Shown here in pieces: positions 39,798-46,717 of a stretch of DNA of 47,037 nt. Position 1 is the stretch's first letter; each line of letters starts with the position of its first letter. This DNA is from an uncultured bacterium (GTDB lineage Bacteria > Bacillota_I > Bacilli_A > RF39 > UBA660), in contig CASEYV010000004.1 in NCBI GenBank assembly GCA_949292245.1, positions 1-47,037 of the forward strand, in the 5' to 3' direction. The position numbers and the translations under genes were made by a program. The notes under the pieces are model-generated. The model made no database searches, was not told the DNA's origin, and saw nothing but the letters and a program-made list of their open reading frames with translations.

Positions 39798-40476
39798 CAG
39801 AACAATAAATAAGGCGGAAAAAGATTTGAAAAAAGAAAAATTAGTTAGAAAAATAAAAGAGGAAACGAAAGAACACTTATTACCAGCAATGCAAACAAAA
39901 ATGAATGATGTTGTAAATTATGTTGTAGATATATTGAGAGAAGAAAAAATATTAAGTTCAAATCAAATAATGTCAATTCTTGCTAGAAAAAGTTTGAACG
40001 AAATGGCTATGGGTATGTATCAAGTGTCATACACACCAACAGAAATAGCCATAGCATTTAATATATACCTTGATATGATAGATAAAATAAACCAAATAAC
40101 TAATTTTCCGCCAACCATACATTCATTTACTACTTTGTTAGGAATAACACCTCAAACATTTTATAATTGGCTATCGGATCCGGAAAAAAAAGAAATAGCA
40201 AGCTATATAAAAGCATATTTTATTGGTGCTATAAATACTGCTACATTAACAAAACAAGTTGAAACAATAGCCGGTATTTATACAACCAAAACAATGGGCT
40301 TAATTGAAGAACAACAGCCGATAGTAATAGAACATAAAAAAGAAACTAATATAGACAAGATCAATGCTCAATTAAACGCATTAAAAAAAGATGGGAAAAT
40401 TATCGATGCTGAATTTGAAGAAAAAGATTTCGAAAATTCGGAAAAAGATTTTGGAGGAGAAAAAGATTATGACTAA
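39775..40476 (+). CDS. HTH protein, possible small terminase subunit
   Basis: The 233-aa protein has a long N-terminal helical part, an HTH-like SFTTLLGITPQTFYNWLSDPEKKE (about 123-146) and a C-terminal part with IKAYFIGAINTATLTKQVETIAGIYTTKTMGLIEEQQPIVIEHK, which recalls DNA-packaging small subunits. No other TerS candidate exists near TerL, which supports this weakly. It could also be a regulator. GAGAGGT precedes ATG 39775. Confidence 0.45.
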   Translation: MTTGKKINRTINKAEKDLKKEKLVRKIKEETKEHLLPAMQTKMNDVVNYVVDILREEKILSSNQIMSILARKSLNEMAMGMYQVSYTPTEIAIAFNIYLDMIDKINQITNFPPTIHSFTTLLGITPQTFYNWLSDPEKKEIASYIKAYFIGAINTATLTKQVETIAGIYTTKTMGLIEEQQPIVIEHKKETNIDKINAQLNALKKDGKIIDAEFEEKDFENSEKDFGGEKDYD

Positions 40477-40681
40477 AGTTGTTGGAGTAAAGATAGATAC
40501 TAAATCACCACATACAAAAGATAAAATTTATTATTATAAAACGGAAAAAGATTTTAAGCGTGGTGATGTTATAGATATAGTGGTTGAAACCGGTGGTAGT
40601 CCGACCGCGACCGTTGCAATCGCCAATAGTAAAAAGAAACATAATGTTCCTTTGAAAAATCTGGAGCTTGACCACAATTAA
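40470..40681 (+). CDS. Small beta-rich protein (70 aa)
   Basis: ATG 40470 follows GGAGG and overlaps the end of the previous gene by 7 bases. The product (VGVKIDTKSPHTKDKIYYYKTEK ... DIVVETGGSPTATVAIANSKKK) looks like a small beta barrel and matches the style of short proteins at the end of phage early operons. Function unknown. Confidence 0.65.
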
Positions 40682-40711
40682 AAATGTTTTACTTTTCACA
40701 ATAAACATGAA

Positions 40712-40739
40712 AACTTCACTTTTTTAAGTGAAGCTTTTT
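40712..40739 (+). terminator. Terminator of the rightward replication operon
   Basis: CTTCACTT-TTTT-AAGTGAAG (8 bp) followed by C and a T-run, at the meeting point of the + strand operon and the - strand operon. Confidence 0.88.
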
Positions 40740-40794
40740 ATAATATATATATTTTTTTATTGCAATATTTTTTTTATTTTTAAATTTCACTTTA

Positions 40795-40866
40795 TTATTT
40801 TGGTTTTTTAGCAAAGTCACAAAATCCACACCAAATAGCGAGTACAATTATAAAAAACATCAACAT
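40795..40866 (-). CDS. Very small membrane peptide (23 aa)
   Basis: On the - strand, ATG 40866 follows GGTGA and encodes a hydrophobic peptide (MLMFFIIVLAIWCGFCDFA with a short basic tail). It directly follows the serine recombinase, overlapping none of it. Such peptides can be toxins or membrane regulators; it might also be untranslated. Confidence 0.4.
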   Translation of the reverse strand: MLMFFIIVLAIWCGFCDFAKKPK

Positions 40867-40867
40867 A

Positions 40868-41560
40868 TTATTCACCATTTTTTAATTTCTTTAGTATTAT
40901 TTTGTGATCTTTTGTTTCGTATTTTTCATAACATTTTTTTAAATCTCGTCTAAAAGTATCGATAGGGTATTTGTAGTATAATGTAGCTTTTGCTTGACTA
41001 ACATTATCATTAACCATATGATCGAGGGTTCTTATAAAATTTTCTTTGTTGCTGTTTTCTTCTCTTGGTCGTCCCAATTTTGTCCCTCTAATTCTGGTAG
41101 CTTTTAATCCTTCTTTAGTTCGTTGGCTTATTCTTTCGCGTTCTTTTTGTGCTGAATAACACATCAATTCTAGTAATTGTTCTTTGATTAGTCTAGTTTC
41201 TAAAGTATCAAGCATCGATTTTCGATTAGGTAAATTATCACTTAAGATAGGTAAGTCAATAATGATAATATTAATGTTGTTATCGTGTAGCCTTTTCCAT
41301 TCGGCTTTTATGCCGTCCCAATCGCGACCTAGTCGATCAATCTCTTTTACAATTAAATAATCATTTGGCTTTAGTTTATTTATTAATATTTGATACTGTT
41401 CACGGTTAAAAGTTTTACCAGTAAAAACATCTTGAAAGATGTTTTCACTAGGTATAATTATGTTGTTTTGTTTTTGCCATTCGATGATTGCTTCATTTTG
41501 TCTGTCTAATTTTTGCTTATTTGTAGACACTCTTTTATAGTAATAAAAATTATTATTCAT
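40868..41560 (-). CDS. Serine recombinase (resolvase/invertase family)
   Basis: The 230-aa protein has a resolvase N-terminal domain with YYYKRVSTNKQ (catalytic Ser12, Arg10), VKEIDRLGRDWDGI and long helix E with ERERISQRTKEGLKA, then GRPRE and a C-terminal HTH region. Its size is that of small resolvases/invertases and not of large integrases. The phage also has a tyrosine integrase, so this enzyme may resolve multimers or invert a segment. ATG 41560 is chosen for GGAGGTG. Confidence 0.88.
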   Translation of the reverse strand: MNNNFYYYKRVSTNKQKLDRQNEAIIEWQKQNNIIIPSENIFQDVFTGKTFNREQYQILINKLKPNDYLIVKEIDRLGRDWDGIKAEWKRLHDNNINIIIIDLPILSDNLPNRKSMLDTLETRLIKEQLLELMCYSAQKERERISQRTKEGLKATRIRGTKLGRPREENSNKENFIRTLDHMVNDNVSQAKATLYYKYPIDTFRRDLKKCYEKYETKDHKIILKKLKNGE

Positions 41561-41808
41561 TAACACACCTCCAAACCTCCGTTTTTTTTGCATATTTCCA
41601 TCATAATATTATAAGCTTTTAATAATTTATAATAGTCTTGTTCATTTTCAGCACTATCAAAGCAATTACCTAAAAAAGCCATTAAGTCGTTGAATAAAAT
41701 CATTATAAATTGATATATCTTAAATTCATCAAGTTCATTTTGAATATTTTCTATAATTTCATCATATTTTTTAATATTTAATTTTTTAAATTTTCCAATA
41801 TTAGACAT
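41560..41808 (-). CDS. Small helical protein (82 aa)
   Basis: The product is helical and acidic (YDEIIENIQNELDEFKIYQFIMILFNDLMAFLGNCF) with a Gly-Gly end, without known family. It is translationally coupled to the recombinase (stop and start overlap) and starts inside the end of the following 24-aa frame. Confidence 0.6.
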   Translation of the reverse strand: MSNIGKFKKLNIKKYDEIIENIQNELDEFKIYQFIMILFNDLMAFLGNCFDSAENEQDYYKLLKAYNIMMEICKKNGGLEVC

Positions 41809-41875
41809 TTATAATACCTCTTTCAATCATTTTATTTAATAATAAATTAATTATTTTTTGTTCAATTTTATCCAT
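41801..41875 (-). CDS. Very small protein (24 aa)
   Basis: ATG 41875 on the - strand follows AGGAAG. The frame ends inside the next gene's start region and provides its ribosome site (GAAAGAGG). It could be a real micro-protein or a translation-coupling leader. Confidence 0.4.
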   Translation of the reverse strand: MDKIEQKIINLLLNKMIERGIINV

Positions 41876-41891
41876 TTTTATGCTTCCTATT

Positions 41892-42281
41892 TTAATTTTC
41901 TAAACTTTCTTTTAATTCTGTAATGGCTTCATCTATACAATAAATAAAGTCATCTTTTTCAACATCTCTTAAATTTCCATATCCATCAACAACATAAAGC
42001 CCACATACATTATTAACATTATTAAACATATAAAACAACCTATCTTTTCCAAAATTTTTAATTTGATAATCGATGTAATATTCTAACGTTTCATCGTCTA
42101 CAAACTCAACTAAATCTTGCGTTGTATCATATAAATATAAATTATCTTGAGCCTCATTGTCATAATCAATCATAGTATTAATCATATTACAATAATTTTC
42201 TTCGTTATCATAACCTAAATTGTCTTTTAATTCTTCTAATTTTTTAATAGTTTCTTTTTTTAATTTATTTAAATTTTTCAT
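41892..42281 (-). CDS. Acidic hypothetical protein (129 aa)
   Basis: Starts after GGAG. The protein is strongly acidic (many Asp/Glu, e.g. YDNEAQDNLYLYDTTQDLVEFVDDETLEYY), which is the composition of DNA mimics and of anti-restriction proteins, but no such family is recognised. It is in the - strand operon with SSB-like and recombinase genes. Confidence 0.6.
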   Translation of the reverse strand: MKNLNKLKKETIKKLEELKDNLGYDNEENYCNMINTMIDYDNEAQDNLYLYDTTQDLVEFVDDETLEYYIDYQIKNFGKDRLFYMFNNVNNVCGLYVVDGYGNLRDVEKDDFIYCIDEAITELKESLEN

Positions 42282-42283
42282 AA

Positions 42284-42568
42284 TTAAAAATTCTCCTTTA
42301 TTTTATCCAATATTTTAATATTATCTTCTAAATTGCTATTATCTAGCATATAGTTAATATAATTTTTTATGCCTTTTTTAGTCTTTAAATTAAAGTCATA
42401 AGCAATTTTAAAGAATCTACTTTTCGCATTTTTATTTAGTTCTTGTAATTCTTTTTCGATAACCTTGTCAGACTTATCTATTAATATTACTTGTCTAGTA
42501 ACTGGATTAAAATAACCCTTTTTTTCTCTTTCAAGTTCGTATTTTTCTAATATTGTGTATCTTTTCAT
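42284..42568 (-). CDS. Basic hypothetical protein (94 aa)
   Basis: A Lys-rich protein (TILEKYELEREKKGYFNPVTRQVILIDKSDKV) with helical C-terminus. No known domain. Two bases separate it from the next gene, so translation is coupled. Confidence 0.6.
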   Translation of the reverse strand: MKRYTILEKYELEREKKGYFNPVTRQVILIDKSDKVIEKELQELNKNAKSRFFKIAYDFNLKTKKGIKNYINYMLDNSNLEDNIKILDKIKENF

Positions 42569-42595
42569 ATTATCACCTAGTAGAGAAGAGTAAAT

Positions 42596-42892
42596 TTACT
42601 CTTCATTTTCCTTTCTAGTTGATAAGAATGTTACTTTTTCGGCGATAACTTCTAATTTTTTGTTTTTTTCTAATCTTTGTAATCTTCCTCTAACTCCGAT
42701 TAGGTCGCCTTTTTTTACATATTCTTTTGTAGTTTCTGCGATTGTTCCGTAAATACTAACATCAATGATATCAATTTCATATTCTCCGCTGATATTTTTG
42801 AATGATTGCGGTATTGCTAAAGTAACAATTACCTTTTTTTGTTCTTGTTTTATGTCGTGAACTCGACCTACTAAAATAATTTGATTTAACAT
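42596..42892 (-). CDS. SSB-like OB-fold protein (second SSB)
   Basis: The 98-aa protein starts MLNQIILVGRVHDIK and continues with EIDIIDVSIYGTIAETTKEYVKKGDLIGVRGRLQ, the same OB-fold pattern as SSB but shorter and without the acidic tail. It may bind single-stranded DNA in lysogeny or serve the recombinase operon. GGAGG precedes ATG 42892. Confidence 0.75.
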   Translation of the reverse strand: MLNQIILVGRVHDIKQEQKKVIVTLAIPQSFKNISGEYEIDIIDVSIYGTIAETTKEYVKKGDLIGVRGRLQRLEKNKKLEVIAEKVTFLSTRKENEE

Positions 42893-42928
42893 TTTTTCAT
42901 TCCTCCCAATTAGTCAAGTAAATCACTC

Positions 42929-42957
42929 TTGACATTTTCTAAAATTTAATATATAAT
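42929..42957 (+). promoter_or_regulatory. Consensus promoter of the antisense small RNA
   Basis: TTGACA (42929-42934), exactly 17 bp, TATAAT (42952-42957): a full consensus vegetative promoter on the + strand, divergent from the SSB-like gene and facing the 3' end of the 63-aa peptide gene. Confidence 0.88.
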
Positions 42958-42963
42958 TGGAAG

Positions 42964-43081
42964 CAGGAAAGGAAAAAATCCTTTTCTATATACGACTATT
43001 CTTTTTAAAAGAAATAGTTATATATTATTTTTTTTATTTGAGTTATCTTGTGTTTTTGTGGACTTAAGATAACTCTTTTTA
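42964..43081 (+). ncRNA. Small antisense RNA with intrinsic terminator
   Basis: The predicted transcript of about 118 nt has three hairpins: AAAGGA/TCCTTT (42968-42984), ACTATTCTTTT/AAAAGAAATAGT (42995-43018) and the terminator GAGTTATCTT/AAGATAACTC (43040-43075) with T-run. It carries no credible gene and overlaps the last 77 bases of the - strand membrane peptide gene. Promoter and terminator are both strong, so a constitutive small RNA is likely. Confidence 0.7.
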
Positions 43082-43196
43082 TTTTGTTTGCTAGATTTCT
43101 AAAATCTTTCATAAATAAGTAGTTAATTAGTAGTATGATCGATATAGAAATTATTAGAAATATTGTTATTTCATACAAAATACTTAATATGATCAT
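43005..43196 (-). CDS. Small membrane peptide, type I toxin candidate (63 aa)
   Basis: The peptide has one hydrophobic span (about 3-29, ITIFLIISISIILLINYLF) and a basic C-terminal half (KDFRNLANKIKRVILSPQKHK), the make-up of TxpA/Fst-like type I toxins. It has a perfect consensus promoter, an AAAAAGGAG ribosome site and a short leader of about 40 nt. The convergent small RNA covers its 3' end. No sequence family is recognised, so toxicity is inference. It is also the first gene of the - strand operon. Confidence 0.6.
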   Translation of the reverse strand: MIILSILYEITIFLIISISIILLINYLFMKDFRNLANKIKRVILSPQKHKITQIKKIIYNYFF

Positions 43197-43242
43197 TTTA
43201 TCAACTCCTTTTTGTTGTTCCCTTTCCTTACTTCCTATATAA

Positions 43243-43271
43243 ATTATATCATTTTTTATTTATTTTGTCAA
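43243..43271 (-). promoter_or_regulatory. Consensus promoter of the membrane peptide / - strand operon
   Basis: On the - strand TTGACA (43271-43266), 17 bp, TATAAT (43248-43243). It would produce the peptide mRNA and, by read-through, the SSB-like to recombinase operon, because no other - strand promoter was found before 42892. Confidence 0.88.
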
Positions 43272-43642
43272 TGCTTTTTAAATAATTTAATCATATTTTT
43301 TTCTTTAAATCACAACGATTATTCGTAATTAAATATAAATAAATTTGGCTTGTGCTATGTTACATGAATATCTTGTTTTTTATTATATTGTGGTATTAAT
43401 ATTGACTTATTTATTACTATTGATTGGTAATTTTTATTGTTATATTAATTTGTTATATTAATTGGTAAGTAACAAAACACGGTTTTTTTTGTAACGCTAA
43501 AAAAACGTATATTTTTAAGTCATTTTTAACATTTTAATTAAAAAATATTGTTATTTTTGTACTATTTGTTATATACATTGGTATTACATTGAAAAACAAA
43601 GAAATAATTGTAATTAAAACGTTCGTTTTCATTATGAGGTAT
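43272..43642. other. AT-rich intergenic region with direct repeats
   Basis: No gene is seen. It has a tandem 13-bp repeat TTGTTATATTAAT (43437-43449, 43450-43462), a related TTGTTATATACATTGG further right, and a palindrome AAAACG-TT-CGTTTT near 43617. Such an AT-rich repeat region between divergent modules could be an origin or an operator array. Confidence 0.45.
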
Positions 43643-43683
43643 ACCCCATCCCTATTTTTAAAGCGACCATATGGGGCTTTTTT
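43643..43683 (+). terminator. Probable terminator
   Basis: CCCCAT (43643-43648) can pair with ATGGGG (43671-43676), and AAAGC with GCTTT, followed by a T-run on the + strand. It would isolate the downstream promoter from read-through. Confidence 0.55.
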
Positions 43684-43742
43684 ACTCCCAAAAATATACC
43701 AAAAAATAATAAAAACACAATATATTTATATAAAAATATCAA

Positions 43743-43770
43743 CGATCATGAAAAGATGATTGTTTTTTTG
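43743..43770 (+). terminator. Probable terminator before promoter 4
   Basis: CGATCAT/ATGATTG (7 bp with one G-T) around GAAAAG, followed by seven T residues. It lies 20 bases upstream of the GGAGT boxes. Confidence 0.65.
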
Positions 43771-43789
43771 TGTGTTTTGTGCAAAAATC

Positions 43790-43822
43790 GGAGTGATTTC
43801 GGAGTAAAAAATTTGTTACAGT
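43790..43822 (+). promoter_or_regulatory. GGAGT-type promoter 4 (44-kb operon)
   Basis: GGAGT at 43790 and 43801 in GGAGTGATTTCGGAGT, then TACAGT (43817-43822) with extended TGT at the common 16-bp distance. It would start the long early operon that runs through the junction to 7.4 kb. Confidence 0.7.
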
Positions 43823-43949
43823 ATAGATACAAGCATTATAGAATAATAAATCATTCTAAAACTGTCGGATATAGACATAGAGGGATAAAAATACTAAAAA
43901 TATATAGTTAGGCTTTATAAAACAAAGTCAAATAAGGAATTAAAAAAAG

Positions 43950-43998
43950 TTCATCAATGAGCAAATTTCATACGAAAAGAGGTTCACTGGTGAGCAAA
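43950..43998. promoter_or_regulatory. Pair of GTTCA-N4-TGAGCAAA boxes
   Basis: Two copies of GTTCA, four variable bases and TGAGCAAA start at 43950 and 43983, 33 bp (about three helical turns) apart. The cores TCATCAATGA and TCACTGGTGA are each dyads with changes on both sides. They lie between promoter 4 and the first gene and may be operators or RNA hairpins. Confidence 0.5.
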
Positions 43999-44013
43999 AA
44001 ATGAGGTATAAAC

Positions 44014-44190
44014 ATGAAAAAGAGGTATTATTCACTATATAAAGGCGATATTGAATTAGCATTTGGAACAAAAGAAGAAATAGCCAAAAAAATGGGTGTA
44101 AAAAAGAGGACATTAGATTTTTATAATACTCCCACTTACCAAAAAAGAGGTACAGGTAAAAAAAGAAGATATTTAGTAGAGGTAGATTAA
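44014..44190 (+). CDS. Small HTH-like protein (58 aa)
   Basis: First gene after promoter 4, with GAGG upstream of ATG 44014. The segment GTKEEIAKKMGVKKRTLDFYNTP is a short helix-turn-helix of the AlpA/MerR kind, and the end KKRRYLVEVD is basic. It may be a regulator, for example of the boxes just upstream. It ends two bases before the methyltransferase start. Confidence 0.65.
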   Translation: MKKRYYSLYKGDIELAFGTKEEIAKKMGVKKRTLDFYNTPTYQKRGTGKKRRYLVEVD

Positions 44191-44192
44191 AA

Positions 44193-44753
44193 ATGAAAGT
44201 AGATATATATAATACAGACAAAAAATATAACATTATTTATGCTGATCCTCCGTGGCAGTACAAAGTTTGGTCAAGAGATACCGGGTTGAAAAGAAGTGCT
44301 GAAAGTCATTATCATACCATGCAAAAAAAAGACATACAGGATATGAAAGATGTTATAGATAAAATTTCAAATGAAAATTGCGTTTTATTTTTATGGGTAA
44401 CAGTTCCGTGTTTGTTAGAAGGATTAGAATTAATAAATTCTTGGGGATTTACTTATAAAACAATCGGTTTTACTTGGATAAAGACAAATAAAAAAAGTGA
44501 TAGCTTATTTTGGGGAATGGGATATTATACAAGAGCAAATACTGAATTATGTTTATTAGCAACAAAAGGGAAACCACTAAAAAGAATTAGCAAGTCAGTT
44601 CATCAAGTTGTAATGTCAAAAATAAGAGAACATTCAAGAAAACTAGACGAAGTACGCGATAGGATAGTAAAATTATTTGGCGATTTACCAAAAATAGAAT
44701 TATTTGCAAGGCAACAAGTCAATGATTGGGATTGCTGGGGAAATGAAGTGTGA
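44193..44753 (+). CDS. MT-A70 family N6-adenine methyltransferase
   Basis: The 186-aa protein has the catalytic DPPW (residues 16-19, in NIIYADPPWQYKVW), VLFLWVTVPCLLEGLELINSWGF, TIGFTWIKTNK and HSRKLDEVRDRIVKLFGDLPKIELFARQQVNDWDCWGNE, a full MT-A70 domain. It likely methylates adenine in phage DNA and so may protect from restriction; target motif unknown. No partner nuclease is nearby, so it is a solitary methylase. Confidence 0.92.
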   Translation: MKVDIYNTDKKYNIIYADPPWQYKVWSRDTGLKRSAESHYHTMQKKDIQDMKDVIDKISNENCVLFLWVTVPCLLEGLELINSWGFTYKTIGFTWIKTNKKSDSLFWGMGYYTRANTELCLLATKGKPLKRISKSVHQVVMSKIREHSRKLDEVRDRIVKLFGDLPKIELFARQQVNDWDCWGNEV

Positions 44754-44763
44754 GGTGAAATAA

Positions 44764-45099
44764 ATGGGCGAAGAATACAATTATAATATTGGTAAATATA
44801 CGATTGGGGTAGATACAAACGGTGAAGACGGAATTGGCTTAACTGTTGCGATAATAGAGAATGACAAAATTAATTTTTTAGGTTCTTGTTATGGTGATAA
44901 TGCTAGGTGTATTGATTTACTAATACGAGAAAATCAAGAATTAAAAAAACAACTTGAAGAAAAGAATAATAAATTAAATAGTATTCTTGATTATATAGAT
45001 AGTAACATATTTATTGAACAATTTGAAAATGCAGGTAATGAAAATAACGTTAGAAAAGAAATAATTAAAAGGATAACGAATGATAAAGAGGTGGAATAA
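44764..45099 (+). CDS. Hypothetical protein with coiled coil (111 aa)
   Basis: ATG 44764 follows GAGGTG. The N-terminus (YTIGVDTNGEDGIGLTVAIIENDKINFLGS) resembles the first two strands of an RNase H-like fold, but no catalytic set follows; the centre is a coiled coil (ENQELKKQLEEKNNKL). Role unknown. Confidence 0.6.
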   Translation: MGEEYNYNIGKYTIGVDTNGEDGIGLTVAIIENDKINFLGSCYGDNARCIDLLIRENQELKKQLEEKNNKLNSILDYIDSNIFIEQFENAGNENNVRKEIIKRITNDKEVE

Positions 45100-45336
45100 A
45101 TGAATAAAGAAGAATGGGAAGATTATTTAAAATTAGCTAGTGAAATAACAGAAAAATTAGATAATACAGCAACTTATGAAAGTTGGTTAATCATTCAAGA
45201 ATATGTAGATAGATGTCAAGAACGAAATCAAAAATACAAAGAAGTAATAGATAAATTAAAAGAATTATTAAGTGATGACTTTTTAGAAGTAATAGGTAGA
45301 GAAACATTGTTAAATATTTTAAAAGAGGTGGAATAA
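45100..45336 (+). CDS. Small helical protein (78 aa)
   Basis: Ribosome site GAGGTGG at the end of the previous gene. The product is mostly helices (YLKLASEITEKLDNTATYESWL) without a known domain. It is one of several consecutive genes that share the same GAGGTGGAATAA junction. Confidence 0.6.
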   Translation: MNKEEWEDYLKLASEITEKLDNTATYESWLIIQEYVDRCQERNQKYKEVIDKLKELLSDDFLEVIGRETLLNILKEVE

Positions 45337-45678
45337 ATGATAAGTGGTGCAAGTGATGAAGAATTAGATATAGCAATAGCTAGAGCAGATGTCTTACTAG
45401 AATTACAGCCTAAAATAGATGAACTAAAAAAAGAAAATCAAGAATTAAAGAAACAACTAGAAGAATGGATAGATTTATTAAATATGTTTAAAAATCAACA
45501 AAAAGAATTTATAGCCTATTTAAAAAATGAAAAAGATAGATTAGCAAGAGAAGTTAGTCCTATTTATGAAGATGATTTAGGTACAGCAAGATTAGTAAAT
45601 GAAGATATATTTGAGGAAGTAAATGAAATTTTATCAAAATATAAAGAAATAATAGGTATTGATAATGAAAATAATTGA
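45337..45678 (+). CDS. Coiled-coil protein (113 aa)
   Basis: Acidic coiled coil (LKKENQELKKQLEEWIDLLNM) closely similar in its core to the 44764 and 1746 proteins, so these may have arisen by duplication of one accessory gene. It overlaps the next small frame by 14 bases. Confidence 0.6.
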   Translation: MISGASDEELDIAIARADVLLELQPKIDELKKENQELKKQLEEWIDLLNMFKNQQKEFIAYLKNEKDRLAREVSPIYEDDLGTARLVNEDIFEEVNEILSKYKEIIGIDNENN

Positions 45679-45790
45679 TAAATTGAAAAAAGAATTTGGT
45701 TATTACAAAAAATATAAAAACTTAAAGAATAAAAATAAAAGATATAGAAGAATAATAAGAAAATTAAAGGAAGAGTTAGGAGATAAATAA
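45665..45790 (+). CDS. Small basic protein (41 aa)
   Basis: ATG 45665 opens a Lys/Arg/Tyr-rich frame (MKIIDKLKKEFGYYKKYKNL, then RRIIRKLKEEL) that ends by overlapping the YopX start (TAATG), with TTAGGAG inside its end as the YopX ribosome site. Strong positive charge suggests nucleic acid contact. Confidence 0.5.
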   Translation: MKIIDKLKKEFGYYKKYKNLKNKNKRYRRIIRKLKEELGDK

Positions 45791-46305
45791 TGAGAAAAAT
45801 AAAGTTTAGAGGAAAAGTAGCTGATGAACCAAATGAGTGGGTATATGGTTATCTAACAAACGAAAATACCATTTATCAGCCAAGAGAAACGAAATATTCG
45901 AAAAATTGTGGTGTTGGTGTATTTACTGTTATTCCAGAAAGTATAGGTCAATTTACCGGGCTATACGATAAAGATGGTGTAGAAATTTACGAAGGGGATG
46001 TTATAAGACTTGATGATGAATATCGAAAATTAATAAGTTCTGCAACTGCAAAATCAGAAGAAGATTTATGTAGAAAAGATTGCATAATTGGTTTTAAAGA
46101 TGGTGCCTTTATGTATGGAAGAAATAAATATAAGCCAGAAGATTTAGATACTTATTTATGGCTTAGTGAAAAAAATTGTACAGTAATAGGAAATATTTAC
46201 ATAGACCAAGATGGAGTTATTCAATATAATCAATTTAAGTGTTATAACGAATTATCTAGTATTGTTTATGATTTAGTAGAGGAAGTAGATGAAAATAAAT
46301 GCTAA
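45790..46305 (+). CDS. YopX family protein
   Basis: The 171-aa protein starts with MRKIKFRGKVADEPNEWVYGYL and has ESIGQFTGLYDKDGVEIYEGDVIRL and CTVIGNIYID, the signature of the YopX family, which is widespread in Bacillota phages and has no proven function. TTAGGAG precedes ATG 45790. Confidence 0.9.
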   Translation: MRKIKFRGKVADEPNEWVYGYLTNENTIYQPRETKYSKNCGVGVFTVIPESIGQFTGLYDKDGVEIYEGDVIRLDDEYRKLISSATAKSEEDLCRKDCIIGFKDGAFMYGRNKYKPEDLDTYLWLSEKNCTVIGNIYIDQDGVIQYNQFKCYNELSSIVYDLVEEVDENKC

Positions 46306-46601
46306 AGATTAAAGATATATATAGTTTTCAAGATATAGTAATCTGTGCTTTGAGATATGCTTTAGGAAGAAAAACATATATAACGGATTCAGTAGCCGAG
46401 TTCATTAAAGAATATCCAGAAATAATAAATGAAAGAGTTAAAAAAGTAATGTTACGAGACTTAAATGAATATATAGACAGGCGTAGAGTTTTTTGCTCTG
46501 ATGATGAATGCGATTACCAAACTTGGTTATCATTAAAGGAATGGTTGGAATGTATAGATGTAACGAATGCAAATACAAATTTGGACAAGCTAAAGAGATA
46601 A
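46299..46601 (+). CDS. Conserved phage protein of unknown function (100 aa)
   Basis: The segment FQDIVICALRYALGRKTYITDSVAEFI near the start and a late YQTWLSLKEWLEC are found in a common family of small phage proteins from Bacillota. Function unknown. It overlaps YopX by 7 bases. Confidence 0.75.
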   Translation: MLKIKDIYSFQDIVICALRYALGRKTYITDSVAEFIKEYPEIINERVKKVMLRDLNEYIDRRRVFCSDDECDYQTWLSLKEWLECIDVTNANTNLDKLKR

Positions 46602-46717
46602 GTGCAGAGGAATTTTACGGTGTTAGTGATTTATTTGATTATAGCTGTGGCGAGAAGATAAAGGTATGTCCAAATTGTGGAAGTAATGATATTGAGGTGG
46701 AAGATGAAGAAGATTAA
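46550..46717 (+). CDS. Zinc-ribbon protein (55 aa)
   Basis: The protein begins MYRCNECKYKF and ends KVCPNCGSNDIEVEDEED: two CxxC pairs about 38 residues apart form a zinc ribbon. ATG 46550 is chosen for AAAGGA upstream. It overlaps the genes on both sides, like most genes in this operon. Confidence 0.7.
   Translation: MYRCNECKYKFGQAKEISAEEFYGVSDLFDYSCGEKIKVCPNCGSNDIEVEDEED

Noticed and set aside
44193-44753. Restriction-modification system
   Set aside because: The MT-A70 methylase has no restriction nuclease or specificity gene nearby; the neighbours are small accessory proteins, so a solitary phage methylase is the better reading.
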